Of a stretch of DNA of 64,000 nt, positions 52,372-62,615 are shown piece after piece. Position numbers and translations under genes: made by a program. This DNA is from Trissonchulus latispiculum (taxonomy: Eukaryota; Nematoda; Enoplea; Enoplida; Ironidae). The stretch spans positions 1 through 64,000 of the forward strand of contig JASAND010000630.1 of assembly GCA_030248195.1 (NCBI GenBank). The letters are read 5' to 3'. Under the pieces are notes generated by a model, which worked only from the letters and a program-made list of their open reading frames with translations, was not told the DNA's origin and ran no database searches. How positions within the stretch are numbered: position 1 is the stretch's first letter; each line of letters begins with the position of its first letter.

Positions 52372-53576
52372 TGCTTTGCAACTTTCATTTGTAGGTACTG
52401 TTCTAACTCAGCTCAAGCTTTCAGAATCTAAATATATTGAAATAAAGCAGAAAACATTTTAGTTTTGACCATTTCAGTTGAAGTTTACGAAAAGGTTCAT
52501 CACCAATTTGTCATTTCCGACTGCTAATAAATTTCTACCATAGAAGGTAACACTTTAAGCAGAACATTTGGCAGTCTGTCAAACTTTGTTTTAAAACAAA
52601 CTCTGCTAGATATAAACACGTGTGAAAACAGATATCGTGCAAAAACGCTGCAATTACCGAAGATTTGTGAATGTGCACGTTTTTGTTTCTCTGTTGTGTC
52701 AATAAAAGCGATAAATGGCACTTTGTCGAATGACTGAATTAAGTTTAAGTTAAAAGTAAATGTGTTTTTCTTTTTCGTTATTTTTTCGTAGAGAGTTAAA
52801 TTGCCTAGCATCAACCGTTTTCACGTTTCATTTTTGCACAGACGTGCCAAGAAACCAGGAACCAGAGATTTGACTCCAGCCCTCCAAGTCATTTGATATA
52901 AACCATTGAACTGAATGCATTTGCTTGGCTACTTAGCTACTGATACTTAAATTCTGTGATGAGGGTTACTGTAGCCAAACCATATGCATTTCAGCTCAAT
53001 TCATATAAACACACGGTTAACAGCGCTAACCGAGCCAGTCCAATTTCTGAGCCGAGATATTGGGGATGGGTCTGCTTATGCACATAAACTTGACATTAAG
53101 TAGGCAATTAACCAATCAGATGCGTTTCAGATTAAACGCATTCAACAAACATATGCTATGTAACCGTGCGTGACCCCCACCTCACAGGCTATTTGTGCTG
53201 GTAATGGTCGGTGCCGTACTCTTCCTATCATTGCGATGAGATGACCTGACAAAAGGCGACTGCCTTACTGTAAAAGGATAACCAGCTGAAACTTTAGGTT
53301 TTGTGAACATATCAGTTGTTTCTCAAAAGGTTTCCACTGCTGAAACCTGTATTTCTCTACCATTTTAAAGAATTCTTAATAATTACATTTAACAATCTCG
53401 AATGATCTACGGGGGGGTCCACAAGGTATGAAAGTGCGAGGGGGGTGGGGCGTTAGAGCGCAGAGCATGGCTCGCACGCTGATAACATAGAGAATGCCAG
53501 CTGTCACACTCTTATGTATTATGTACTCTTGTCATAATTTAGTTTCAAAAGATGAAAATCCTTCTATACAAGTCTG
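52372..53576. other. Non-coding region with a repeated AT-rich tail
   Basis: Bases 53470-53535 (GATAACATAGAG, then CACTCTTATGTATTATGTA) match 21490-21540 and belong to a dispersed repeat. Otherwise no gene is seen. Confidence 0.45.
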
Positions 53577-53665
53577 AGCCATCCTTCTATAGTCTGGAAC
53601 GGAGGTGCAGCTCGTAGGTTTTGCCGTTACTGCTAAATCACCCGGTATGCTGGTTCGATCCCCAC
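53577..53665 (+). repeat. tRNA-derived SINE fragment
   Basis: GCAGCTCGTAGGTTTTGCC resembles a pol III A box and GGTTCGATCCC is a good B box, with about 40 bp between them. The following ACAACTTTCTTCACTTCTTCCAATCC is shared with 56950-56985. The cloverleaf is incomplete, so it is not called as a tRNA gene. Confidence 0.5.
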
Positions 53666-53865
53666 CGGACAACTTTCTTCACTTCTTCCAATCCTTATTT
53701 CAAGCTTTTCCACTGTAGCGCTTCAAACAGATCCTGGTTTAAATGAAAACCGAGGAGAATCCCAAGTCGGAAGGCTTGTGACAACGCGAAACACTGAAGC
53801 AGAACCTAGGAGAGAGAAGGGAAGTAGGAAATTCAGCTCTTGGATAAGGATGGAAAGAATTGGTG

Positions 53866-53945
53866 AAACCATGGATCGAATCACGACCCTTCCGTACTGC
53901 ACTCGGGGGTTATACCACTACACCGCTAGCAGGCCATCAGCTGAA
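53866..53945 (-). repeat. tRNA-derived SINE fragment, minus strand
   Basis: Reading leftward: GGTGTAGTGGTATAACC (A-box-like), then GTGATTCGATCC (B-box-like). No clean acceptor stem is seen. Confidence 0.5.
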
Positions 53946-53999
53946 CTATCAGGCTTATCCCATATCAGGCTTATCAATCTTCCCTACACCACAACCACA

Positions 54000-54315
54000 G
54001 GTGGACAAGGGGGGGGAAAGGGGGGGGGGGGAATTTCCCCCCCCCTCGGCGATGTCGCCCACAAGGGGTCGCGAAATTGCTCCCACAAGGGGTAAGAAAA
54101 TTGGCCACAAGGGGTAAGAAAATTGCCCAAAAATAGGTTTTACGACTAAAATTTTTAGCTCAAAAACGTCCAAAAAACGTGTTTTAGTTAAAAAATTGCT
54201 GTTTTTTGCTAAAAATGGCCAAAATAACTTAAAAATCGCTTTCAAAAGTACCTCTAAGAAAAATCGCTCTCACAAGGGGTACCCAAATTTGCTTCCACAA
54301 GGGTCAGTGAAATTT
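54000..54315. repeat. CACAAGGGGTAA short tandem/interspersed repeat
   Basis: About five copies of CACAAGGGGTAMSAAAWTTG are spread over 54058-54310, the first following a G tract. Related to the G/C-tract family. No genes. Confidence 0.55.
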
Positions 54316-55379
54316 GACCTCCCGTTCAGGTATGACCACAACTCTATTTATACAGTATTCTCTGGCACTCTTGGCGATTTGCCGTTCCGAAAGCAATTCT
54401 GCATACGGCGACTCTGCAACCTATTTTCCTCCATCAAAGCTTCAAAAATTGATTCGAGGTCACGTGGGACTTTCACAGTTCGTCTAAATTCCATTTTCTT
54501 ATATCGCATTTTCTGTTTCTGCTGAAGTCTGCTCAAACCCTCTTCAGACTGTGATAGGTAAAAGAAGCAGAAGAAGAAGAAGAAGACGGAGGTTCACAGG
54601 ATTTACTCTTTTATCTTTCTCCCCTTTTTGCTGTAAATGAGACAGAAAATCTCGCATTCCAATCGTCTATTTATTATCTTGGGTTCATTACAGGGGTACC
54701 TTAGATATTCTCACCAGCTTAAAATCGGTATTGTCTTACCTAAGCGTTCCAGCTTTAATCAAATAGCGGCCCCTCATTTCTGTAAGGGAGTGCAGAGTTC
54801 ACAAGTACTAACGCCGAATATCTGACTAAGACAAAGTCTGCCTCCAAGAAATTAGCGTAGATTTTGTGTCTTAATTAAGTTGTTATTTCTAATCATTAAT
54901 TAGTAAAGAAATTATTTGGACAACTTTTATCTCTGTTTTCTTTCATCAACCCCCCTCTCCTAAGGACTTTGGAGTCTATTTCACCAGCGGAAATTATTGG
55001 TGGCTCAAATAACCCACTTATGGTAGTATTATTCTGAGCTTAGATTGCCTTTTTCTCGTAATGTAACTGTTCAAGCTTTTGTGTGACAACAGTATATCTT
55101 TCATTTTAATTCCTTTTAGAGTACAACTAAAGCAAGAATTTATATACCAAAACAATATTTTAATAGTTAATGCAATTAAGTTTATAATCATAATCAGTTA
55201 ATGTTCTCTTCTTTTATGTGATAGCAAAACACCTAGCTCTCTGTATTTTGAAATTTGCACGATCGAAATTATACTTTTACGTTATAATTATACGTATCAG
55301 CTATAATGTACGTATGTAGTATTAGCACACTCAGCACGAAAGCTTGAAATCAGCGTAAGAATCTAGTCTCTCTATTCGG
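54316..55379. other. Non-coding region, no feature seen
   Basis: AT-rich. It includes an AGAAGAAG simple stretch at about 54565-54585. The 109-codon frame at 54196-54525 has no recognisable domain. Confidence 0.45.
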
Positions 55380-55480
55380 GGGTTTGGCTCCGCGGTAGAT
55401 CGGTCTACTTTTAATCCAAAGCTCGACGGTTCGATCTAGACATGTGCAGGAGGAAAATTCGGGTGGGGGGTCGTGAACGG
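55380..55480 (+). repeat. tRNA-Lys-like SINE head
   Basis: TGGCTCCGCGGTAGA (A box), an anticodon-like CTTTTAATC as in tRNA-Lys(TTT), and GGTTCGATCT (B box) occur in order. The tail ACATGTGCAGGAG with a G-rich end is shared with 17617-17650. Stem pairing is poor, so it is a SINE, not a functional tRNA. Confidence 0.5.
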
Positions 55481-55594
55481 TAAAAGGATGCCAAACCCGG
55501 ATTTTTTTGTCCAAAAATATGAAGACATAATAGTATATCATGCAACACTACAAGTATGCTGCTTATTCCAAGCACACACTTTCGAATCGCTTGC

Positions 55595-56878
55595 GTATTT
55601 ACGCACGTACGTACCCTTAGCACACCCATTGCTTGAGTCAAACCCAAAACCTTTTGAGTCATAATCCTTTGGTGGAGTATATACTTCATGATCCACCGCT
55701 TACTTTTCTTTGATCCGCTCTGGATTTTTTTCCGAAATCCAATTCCAACGTGGTGTGCGGGAGGGTACCGCTGCACACCAATTTTTGAGTCATGGAACGA
55801 TATTCTGCAGAAAATTTGCAAATTTATTCGTCTTCATGATCCACTCATCAAAAACAGTCCAAATTCTTTCGAATGCAACAAATTTGAAAAATAAAAATTA
55901 AAAAATTGACCTGAATTTTACTCAATCTGTGAAAGGTTTGTAATGGCTAGCCTGCTTCCTGTCCGCTCACCGAAGCTAAGCAGATTCTAGTACAAGCGAA
56001 AACTAATTTTCTAGCGTCAACTAGATTATAATTTAGGCGAAGCTACTACCAATTAGACGCTTTAGAAGATTCTTACAAACAATTATCAAAAATTCGACTT
56101 AATTTTTTAATTTTTACACATATAACATTCCAAGTAAAGTGCTTCATGTCCGCTCACCTAAAATCGGCAGGTGTTAGAATAAAATATTGAGAAAAACTTA
56201 GCTTAAATTTTTTTGAATTTTCTGATTTATCAAATGTCACTGTTTATCCTAGATCAAATATTGCATTCAAAAGAAGTTTAATGATTTTGAGTTTTTACGT
56301 TACCACCTGTCCATTCTGGGTGAGCGGACGGACGGGACGCAGTGTACTTGGAATGTTATATGTGTAAAAATTGAAAAATTAAGTCGAATTTTTGATAATT
56401 TTTTGTAAGAATCTTCTAAAACGTCTAATTAGTAGTAGTTTCGCGTAATTTATTATGTAGTTGACGCTACAAAATCGGTTTTCGCTTGTACTAGAAGCTG
56501 CTTAGCTTCGGTGAGCGGACAGGAAGCAGACTAGCCATTACAAGCCTGTTACAGATTGAGTAAAATTCTGGTCAATTTTTTAATATTTATCTTTCAAATT
56601 TGTTGCATTAGAAAGAACTTTGTTTTTGGTGAGTGGATCATGAAGTCGAATAAGTTTGCAAATTTTCTTCAGAATATCGTTCTATGACTCAAAATTTGGT
56701 GTGCAGCGGTACCCTCCCACACACCACGTTGGAATTGGATTTCGGAAAAAAATCCAGAGCGGATCAAAGAAAAGTAAGCGGTGGATCATGAAGTATATAC
56801 TCCACCAAAGGATTATGACTCAAAAGATTTTGGGTCTGATCCAAGCAATGGGTGTGCTAAGGGTACATACCTTATTTA
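55595..56878. repeat. Large palindromic fold-back element, copy 1
   Basis: Arms of about 560 bp (55595-56160 and 56320-56878) are inverted copies with few differences. The outer edges read GTACCCTTAGCACACCCATTG and its complement. The 160-bp centre is AT-rich, bounded by GTCCGCTCACC / GGTGAGCGGAC. No coding capacity. Confidence 0.82.
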
Positions 56879-56984
56879 CGCTACACATTTTAGAATACGT
56901 ACTCCAGTTGCACACATTAAATATGCCGGCGGTTCGATCCCGACCTGGACAATTTTCTTCACATCTTTCAATCCTGATTTCAAC

Positions 56985-58855
56985 CTTTCACACTTGAGTC
57001 AGGGCCAAAACCTTTTGAGCCATGGTTCGCGAAGTACTTGTTGATTCACCTTTTGCTTGCTTTTTGTTCCGATCTGGATTGTTTCCCAAATTCAATTTTA
57101 AGGTGGAGTGCGGGAGGTAGCGCCAAGGTTTTTTTAGGCCATAGCTTAGGCCATGGCCTAAATTTATGAGTCGATGGCCTAAAGAATTTTGGCCGTTGAG
57201 GCCATTGGGCCTAAATTTTTCGACGAAAACCCAGTTAAATTTTATTGATTTATAAATAAAAACTGTAATTTTCTAAACAATTTTCGCGCCTTCGGCGCGA
57301 ATTCATACATTTTTTACTTGTATTTCTGGGCTGTGCCAGCCTCCAGCTAGTTACATTGTCTATTTGCATTTATAAATGCGCATTCAAGTTATAATTTCGT
57401 TTACTGTCATAAGGATTTCATAGAAGAAATGCTATTTTTTAGTAGTTTAACTTTATTTATCTTAGTTTGTCTTTTTTCATTGGTTATCTATCCGTACTCG
57501 TATGCTCCTACATGTTTTAATTTTCATTATTAATACTGTCGTGCACTATTATTTCTACATATGTATGCTTGCTGCTGTATGCTAACAAGGTTCTGTTTCT
57601 GCCATTTTAAGGTAAAAACGTAGGTTTTCTGGTGTGGATAGTGATGATGACGATTTTTGTTATTAAACAGCGATTTTTGAATATATAACCCATGAATACA
57701 TGATAACTGTAATTTTAACAATGCGTACAATAACGCGCAACCTAAAAATTCAACAAAATTTGGATAGCCTAAATTTTTTGGGTGATGGCCTAAAAGATTT
57801 CAGTCGTTGAGGCCATTTGGCCTAAAGTTCGGCGACCAAAAAAACACTGGGTAGCGCTGCACACCAATTTTTAAGTCATGGAAAAATATTCTGCAGATAC
57901 TTTGCAAATTATTTGTTTTCTTTATCTACTTATCAGAAACAATTACAAACTACAAACTACAAGTACAAATTACAACAAACTAAATTTTATACAATCTGAA
58001 GAAGACTTTTAAGGGCCAGTCTGCTTCTCGTTTTCATCAGCTCATCGAGGTTTAGAAGATTCTAGTACAAGTTATAAACAATTTAAGTGTTAACTGCATT
58101 ATAATTTACGGAGAACTACTAACAATTAGACGTGTTAGCAGATTCCAACAAAAAGTACTTTGCTTCCCGCCCGCTCACCCAAAATGGGCAAGTATCAGCT
58201 TAGAAAGCATAATGTCATCAAAAGTTTTTACGAAGGCATTATCAAATGTATGATGATTAGTGGCATTCTAAAAATATTAGATTAAAGGATTTAAGTTTAT
58301 TTTTTCTCTACGCTAACACCTGTTCATTTTGGGTGAACGGATGGGGTGTGCTGAGTACCTGGAATCTCATTACTAAAACTTCAAAGGTAAAGTTAAATTT
58401 CGATAATTTTCTGCTAGAAATTAGCTAACACGTCAAATTGTTAGTAATTCTCCGTAAGTGATAATGTAGTAACGCTAAAAATTGTTTTCACTTGTACTAG
58501 ACTCTGCTAAACCTTGATGAGCGGACGAGAAGCAGACTGGCCATTGCAAGTCATCCTCAGATTGAATAAAACAGTTAAATTTTTTCGTTTTTATTTTTGC
58601 AATTTCTTTTAAGAGAAGGAATTCGGAATTCTGATGAGTGGATCTAGAAGACGAATAAATTCCCAAACCTTCTCCAGGATATTGCTGCATGACGTGCAGT
58701 GCAACCCTCCCGCGCACCAGTTTCAAATCAAGTTAAATTCAAATTCAAATTGAATTAGGGAAGCAATCAGAAAGTAACGAATGGATCAACAATTATCATG
58801 ACTCAAAACAAAAGGTTTTGGCGCTGACTCAAGAAGTGTGTGTGTGTGCTAAAAC
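56985..58855. repeat. Large palindromic fold-back element, copy 2, degraded
   Basis: The blocks are the same as in 55595-56878 in the same order (CAAAACCTTTTGAG, GGTGCGGGAGGTAG, CACACCAATTTTTGAGTCATGG, CCAGTCTGCTTC, CGCTCACCCAAAAT and their complements), but more diverged. The left arm is split by a hAT at 57124-57849. GT and GATGT simple repeats follow at 58835-58993. Confidence 0.7.
57124..57849. mobile_element. hAT-type MITE nested in the palindrome
   Basis: It begins CAAGGTTTTTTTAGG and ends AAAAAAACACTG, with a perfect 8-bp duplication GGTAGCGC (57116-57123 and 57850-57857). Subterminal GGCCTAAA/TTTAGGCC words are repeated at both ends. The uninterrupted target is visible at 55757-55775 and 56700-56715 in the other palindrome copy. 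Confidence 0.87.
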
Positions 58856-59281
58856 TACACATGTAATTTGTAACAGACTTGTGCTTTTCTCAGCACTATC
58901 GATTTTCAATACCAAAGTTTTTGGGGTTGAATGCATTCAGCCCTATTTTAATCGGTCAATAGTGATGTGGATCTGATGTGATGTGATGTGATCGGATCTG
59001 CAGGTGCACTTTCAGCCGACTAAATTCAGTAAATTGTTTGCCTGCTGCCTGCCTGCTGGGCGGACCGAGAAATAGTTTTCAAATGGATGGCCGTAAAAAA
59101 TGAATCATAGACACATAGATGAGAGAAGTAACCGGCTAAAATTCTGCTAAAATCATCTTTTTCAGCGCAGCTTCTACAGCCGATTGCTGATTTATATGGA
59201 ACCACTTGATTTAAGAACCGTGAACGGAATGGATTAAATCTAATTATTGCTAAATCGAATAACCAATTAATTGCACTAGGA
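58856..59281. other. Upstream region of SLC6 exon B
   Basis: No repeat recognised beyond the GATGT run. This is either intron or the 5' leader of exon B; a possible acceptor (CACTAG) lies 2-3 nt before the ATG at 59282. Confidence 0.5.
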
Positions 59282-59534
59282 ATGTCTATTTCCCCTTCAG
59301 AGTCACTGCATTTATGCAGTATAACTGAAAACGTTAAAGTGTCGAATGCTCCTGGAACCAGCAAGGAGGTAGTCCTGAAATATACTCCGAACGGGGTTGT
59401 GGCTGAAGTTCAAATAACTAGGCATCGAGAAAAATGGAATAGTAAAGTAGAATTTTTGCTAGCTGTTATCGGATTTGCGGTCGATTTGGGCAACGTATGG
59501 CGATTTCCCTATATATGTTATCGCAATGGCGGAG
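59282..59534 (+). CDS. SLC6 monoamine-transporter-like gene, exon B (N terminus, TM1)
   Basis: First of seven coding exons of a Na+/Cl- dependent plasma-membrane transporter of the SLC6 family. The sequence is closest in character to SERT/DAT/NET. ATG at 59282, donor GTAAAG. TM1 has [18 protein letters not shown], with the Asp that binds the amine group in monoamine transporters. Exon phases run 1, 1, 2, 0, 0, 2, 1, all mutually consistent. The gene continues beyond the window. The alternative first exon A is at 31016-31330. Substrate cannot be fixed from these exons alone. Confidence 0.93.
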
Positions 59535-59702
59535 GTAAAGCTTAACTTAAGTTTTTGCAAAACTGTTATTAAGGGTGATATTATAAAAATGTTAATAATA
59601 TTCTTCACGCTCATATAATTGAGTTAATTAATTAGTCGATTAATATTTAATCCTGCATTAAGTTTCAAGCCATCACCTTTGCGCTTTCATGTCATGTTTC
59701 AG

Positions 59703-59837
59703 GTGCTTTCTTAATCCCCTACATGGTAATGTTCCTCTTTGGTGGACTCCCACTTTTCTACATGGAGCTGGCCCTTGGACAGTACTATAAGTCTGGCTGC
59801 CTGTCAATATGGAAAAGAATATGTCCCATGTTCAAAG
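59703..59837 (+). CDS. SLC6-like gene, exon 2 (TM2)
   Basis: Acceptor TTTCAG, donor GTACAA. 135 bp encode [20 protein letters not shown] and [14 protein letters not shown], the conserved TM2 and first intracellular loop. It joins exon B, or exon A, in phase 1 to restore the NGGGAF motif. Confidence 0.93.
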
Positions 59838-60029
59838 GTACAACTGTTTGCTAATATTTGGTTGTTTTAATCACAGTAGCAAATAAATATTTTAGGAAGG
59901 GAATTTTGTTAGTGCCACTTATGGGGCTTAAGGTTTTTTGAAAACAAATTTTTTATTAACAGTTTGGCCTGAGCTGTAAGTAGGCAATCATAATAGTGTC
60001 ATTGCTTAAATTATGCATTTCGATCTTAG

Positions 60030-60261
60030 GTATTGGCATTGCGATTTGCATAATCAACTCCTACGTGGCATTCTTCTACAATACAGTCATATCGTGGGCA
60101 ATGTACTACCTATTTTCTTCCTTCCGCTCAGAGGTTCCCTGGAAATACTGCAATAATACCTGGAATACGGTAAACTGTTCAGAGCCAAAAGAAAGAGCAC
60201 TCATTCCAGCTAACCTGACCGAAAATGAAACTTGGATATCGCCGGCTGAAGAATTTTTTGT
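60030..60261 (+). CDS. SLC6-like gene, exon 3 (TM3 and extracellular loop 2)
   Basis: Acceptor ATCTTAG, donor GTAAGC. Encodes TM3 (GIGIAICIINSYVAFFYNT, with the Tyr of the binding site region) and loop 2. The loop has the paired cysteines (WKYC, then TVNC) that form a disulfide in monoamine transporters and several N-glycosylation sites (NNT, NCS, NLT, NET). It ends in the SPAEEFF motif. Confidence 0.93.
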
Positions 60262-60706
60262 GTAAGCGAAACTTCAGCAATCTTGCCACACTTACATACG
60301 TCTGACATAGGATTGGTGGATTATTATTTCGTCACTTGCACAGACATGCTGTAGATACACTGTCGGTGGTCCCAAACTTAACTTTTTTACGTGTCCTGGA
60401 TGTCAACGCGAAACTAACCGCTGGAAACGAAAGCCTTAAGATGCTGATGAATGCGTAGAAACCTTACAGCTTTTAGTCAGATTGTCTGATTTAGTCACTT
60501 TATACTTAACGATCGCACATCTTTGAGAGGAAACATTAGATGTTTTTATATAACTGTGAAAAATGCATACGTCCGCACCATGAAAATGTTTCAGTTTTCA
60601 TGTGTAGATTAAAGACGAAGTCTGTTTTTCGAATAGATTTCAAGTGGAAGAGTCTATTGCTTCCATGGCATATTATAGATTTAACGCAGATTCTTATTAT
60701 TTTCAG

Positions 60707-60845
60707 GAGAGAAGTTTTGGAGATGCAGAAGTCCGTTGGCTTAGAAAACGTTGGTCCTGTAAAATGGTCGCTTGCGCTGTGTCTTTTTGCTGTATACTTT
60801 GTTGTATTCTTTGCCCTGTGGAAAGGACCTAGGAGCTCTGGAAAA
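60707..60845 (+). CDS. SLC6-like gene, exon 4 (TM4)
   Basis: Acceptor TTTTCAG, donor GTAACA. It completes a split Val codon from exon 3 and encodes the end of loop 2 and TM4 (WSLALCLFAVYFVVFFALWKG) to the SSGK motif. Confidence 0.92.
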
Positions 60846-61008
60846 GTAACAGAATTTTGCACTTAAAGCACATTGTTTTAATTAGAAATGTGCCTAAGTT
60901 GCGCGGTGACACACATAGATCTAGTAATAACGTATACATTGTCTGTCCACTTCTAGTTGCTCTTAACTGTCCGTGGCTTCTTCAAAGACATTTATAAGTA
61001 TATTTTAG

Positions 61009-61143
61009 GCAGTTTGGATCACAGCTACATTGCCTTATTTCGTTCTATTTATTTTGTTGATTCGCGGTATCACTCTTCCTGGTGCCTACATTGGGATAAA
61101 ATATTTTCTGACACCAGACTGGTCAGCTTTAACGGAACCCAAG
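61009..61143 (+). CDS. SLC6-like gene, exon 5 (TM5)
   Basis: Acceptor ATTTTAG, donor GTTCGT (weak after GT). Encodes [20 protein letters not shown] (TM5), then ITLPGA and the loop ending in LTEPK. In-frame phase 0 on both sides. Confidence 0.9.
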
Positions 61144-61788
61144 GTTCGTAGCTGATACTAATGAGGACTTTACAATTGGTAACTAGTTGAAAGGGATTGA
61201 GATTTCACTTAAATACTAGTTTATTCAACGTGTTTTGTTGGACCAAATAACACTGCTATCCCATTGTTTGTACCGAAATTTTCAGGAATCTGGCCATTAA
61301 ATGGAAAGTATTTTCAATATCATTTGGAAAGTCAAGTAAAACTCCTTCCACTTTAGAAGGTGTGTCTACAAATTGCCTCCCAGGTCTACTATTTTGAAAT
61401 GAATTAGCAACTTACACCTGCCTTTAGTGATATTTGTTGTAGTTATGTCGCGAATTGCAATGTTTACTTTTCAGTGTCTGCGGCTTAGGTGTAAGCATAA
61501 TTGGACTCGCACAAGCTTTCCGAACAATCAGTATTCGAAAATCAGTGTTCGATGGCTCAGTACGACGCCAAATTAAGATACAAAAAAGTGAAGAAAATAT
61601 ATTTAATATATTAATGAAATTATAAAAACATGAGAAATTATAAACGGAAATCAGTGACAACTTGCTTTTTGTCGTAAGAAGGGCTAAACCTTTTGATTGT
61701 TTACATTGCAAAACCGCCTTTTTATCACTGAGCAAATTTTCCAAATAAGGATTAAACAATATTCAGTATCAAGTTCAAACAATTTTAG

Positions 61789-61892
61789 GTTTGGATCGAT
61801 GCAGCATCTCAGATATTCTTTTCCCTCGGTCCAGGGTTTGGTGTGCTTTTGGCCCTTGCTAGTTACAATGACTTCAACAATGACTGTTTCAA
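61789..61892 (+). CDS. SLC6-like gene, exon 6 (TM6)
   Basis: Acceptor ATTTTAG, donor GTAAGT. Encodes [20 protein letters not shown], including the unwound SLGPGFG segment of TM6 that helps form the central site, then [10 protein letters not shown]. Confidence 0.92.
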
Positions 61893-62487
61893 GTAAGTTT
61901 AAGCAGTAGTTTCAGCAGTCTAATGTAGGAACCATAGCACATTGTGAATGGTCGAGTATTAGTGTTATATGGGATCGCAGTTTCTTTACATTAATTCTTT
62001 ATTCTACTCTAGAGAAATAACAAAACTTTAATTTACAGTTAATTCAAACATTTATCCAGAAGACGGCGGAATTTTTTTAACGTGCGGTTGACGGCCAATT
62101 CTTTTAAAAAGATTTGACTTGGGGTTAAAGAAAATTAAAGAACATCCTCGTTGAATGAGGAGTACGACGTTGAGAGGTATTCTGATTTCGACATAGATTT
62201 GGTTACGTTAAGACTGTATTTACTGCCTTAAAGCTGTGCAGTTTAACTATTGCAAAATTGTTTGACTGATGTTGAAAATGCTTTAAAAGCCACATTTTTA
62301 ATTCTTAAGCCGCATTCCTTAAAGTTTAAGAATTTCACTTTGAAATTGCTATCAAGCTGGCAACAATATGAATAATTTTGCATTAGCATATTTTTGATTG
62401 TTATTGTTGTACTGATTAGTAAATGAGGTAGCCCAATTAGGTTCAAATTAATTACGGTAATTAGTTTTGCGTCGTCTGTAATTTTAG

Positions 62488-62615
62488 AGATGCAGTAATC
62501 ACAAGTGTTATCAACAGTTTAACCAGTCTGTTATCTGGATTCGTAATTTTTTCCGTGCTGGGGTATATGTCGCAGGAACTCAGACGACCAGTGAAAGAGG
62601 TTGTCGGGGAAGGAG
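62488..62615 (+). CDS. SLC6-like gene, exon 7 (TM7)
   Basis: Acceptor ATTTTAG, donor GTATGA. Encodes DAVITSVINSLTSLLSGFVI and FSVLGYMSQEL (TM7 with its asparagine/serine ion-site residues), then a loop ending EVVGEG in phase 1. The next exon, expected to encode the TM8 region, is not found before the window ends. Confidence 0.9.

Noticed and set aside
55380..55450. tRNA-Lys gene
   Set aside because: A and B boxes and an anticodon-like loop are present, but the stems do not pair well and a SINE tail follows.
58973..59034. GATGT tandem as a regulatory array
   Set aside because: Too short and simple; treated as a microsatellite.
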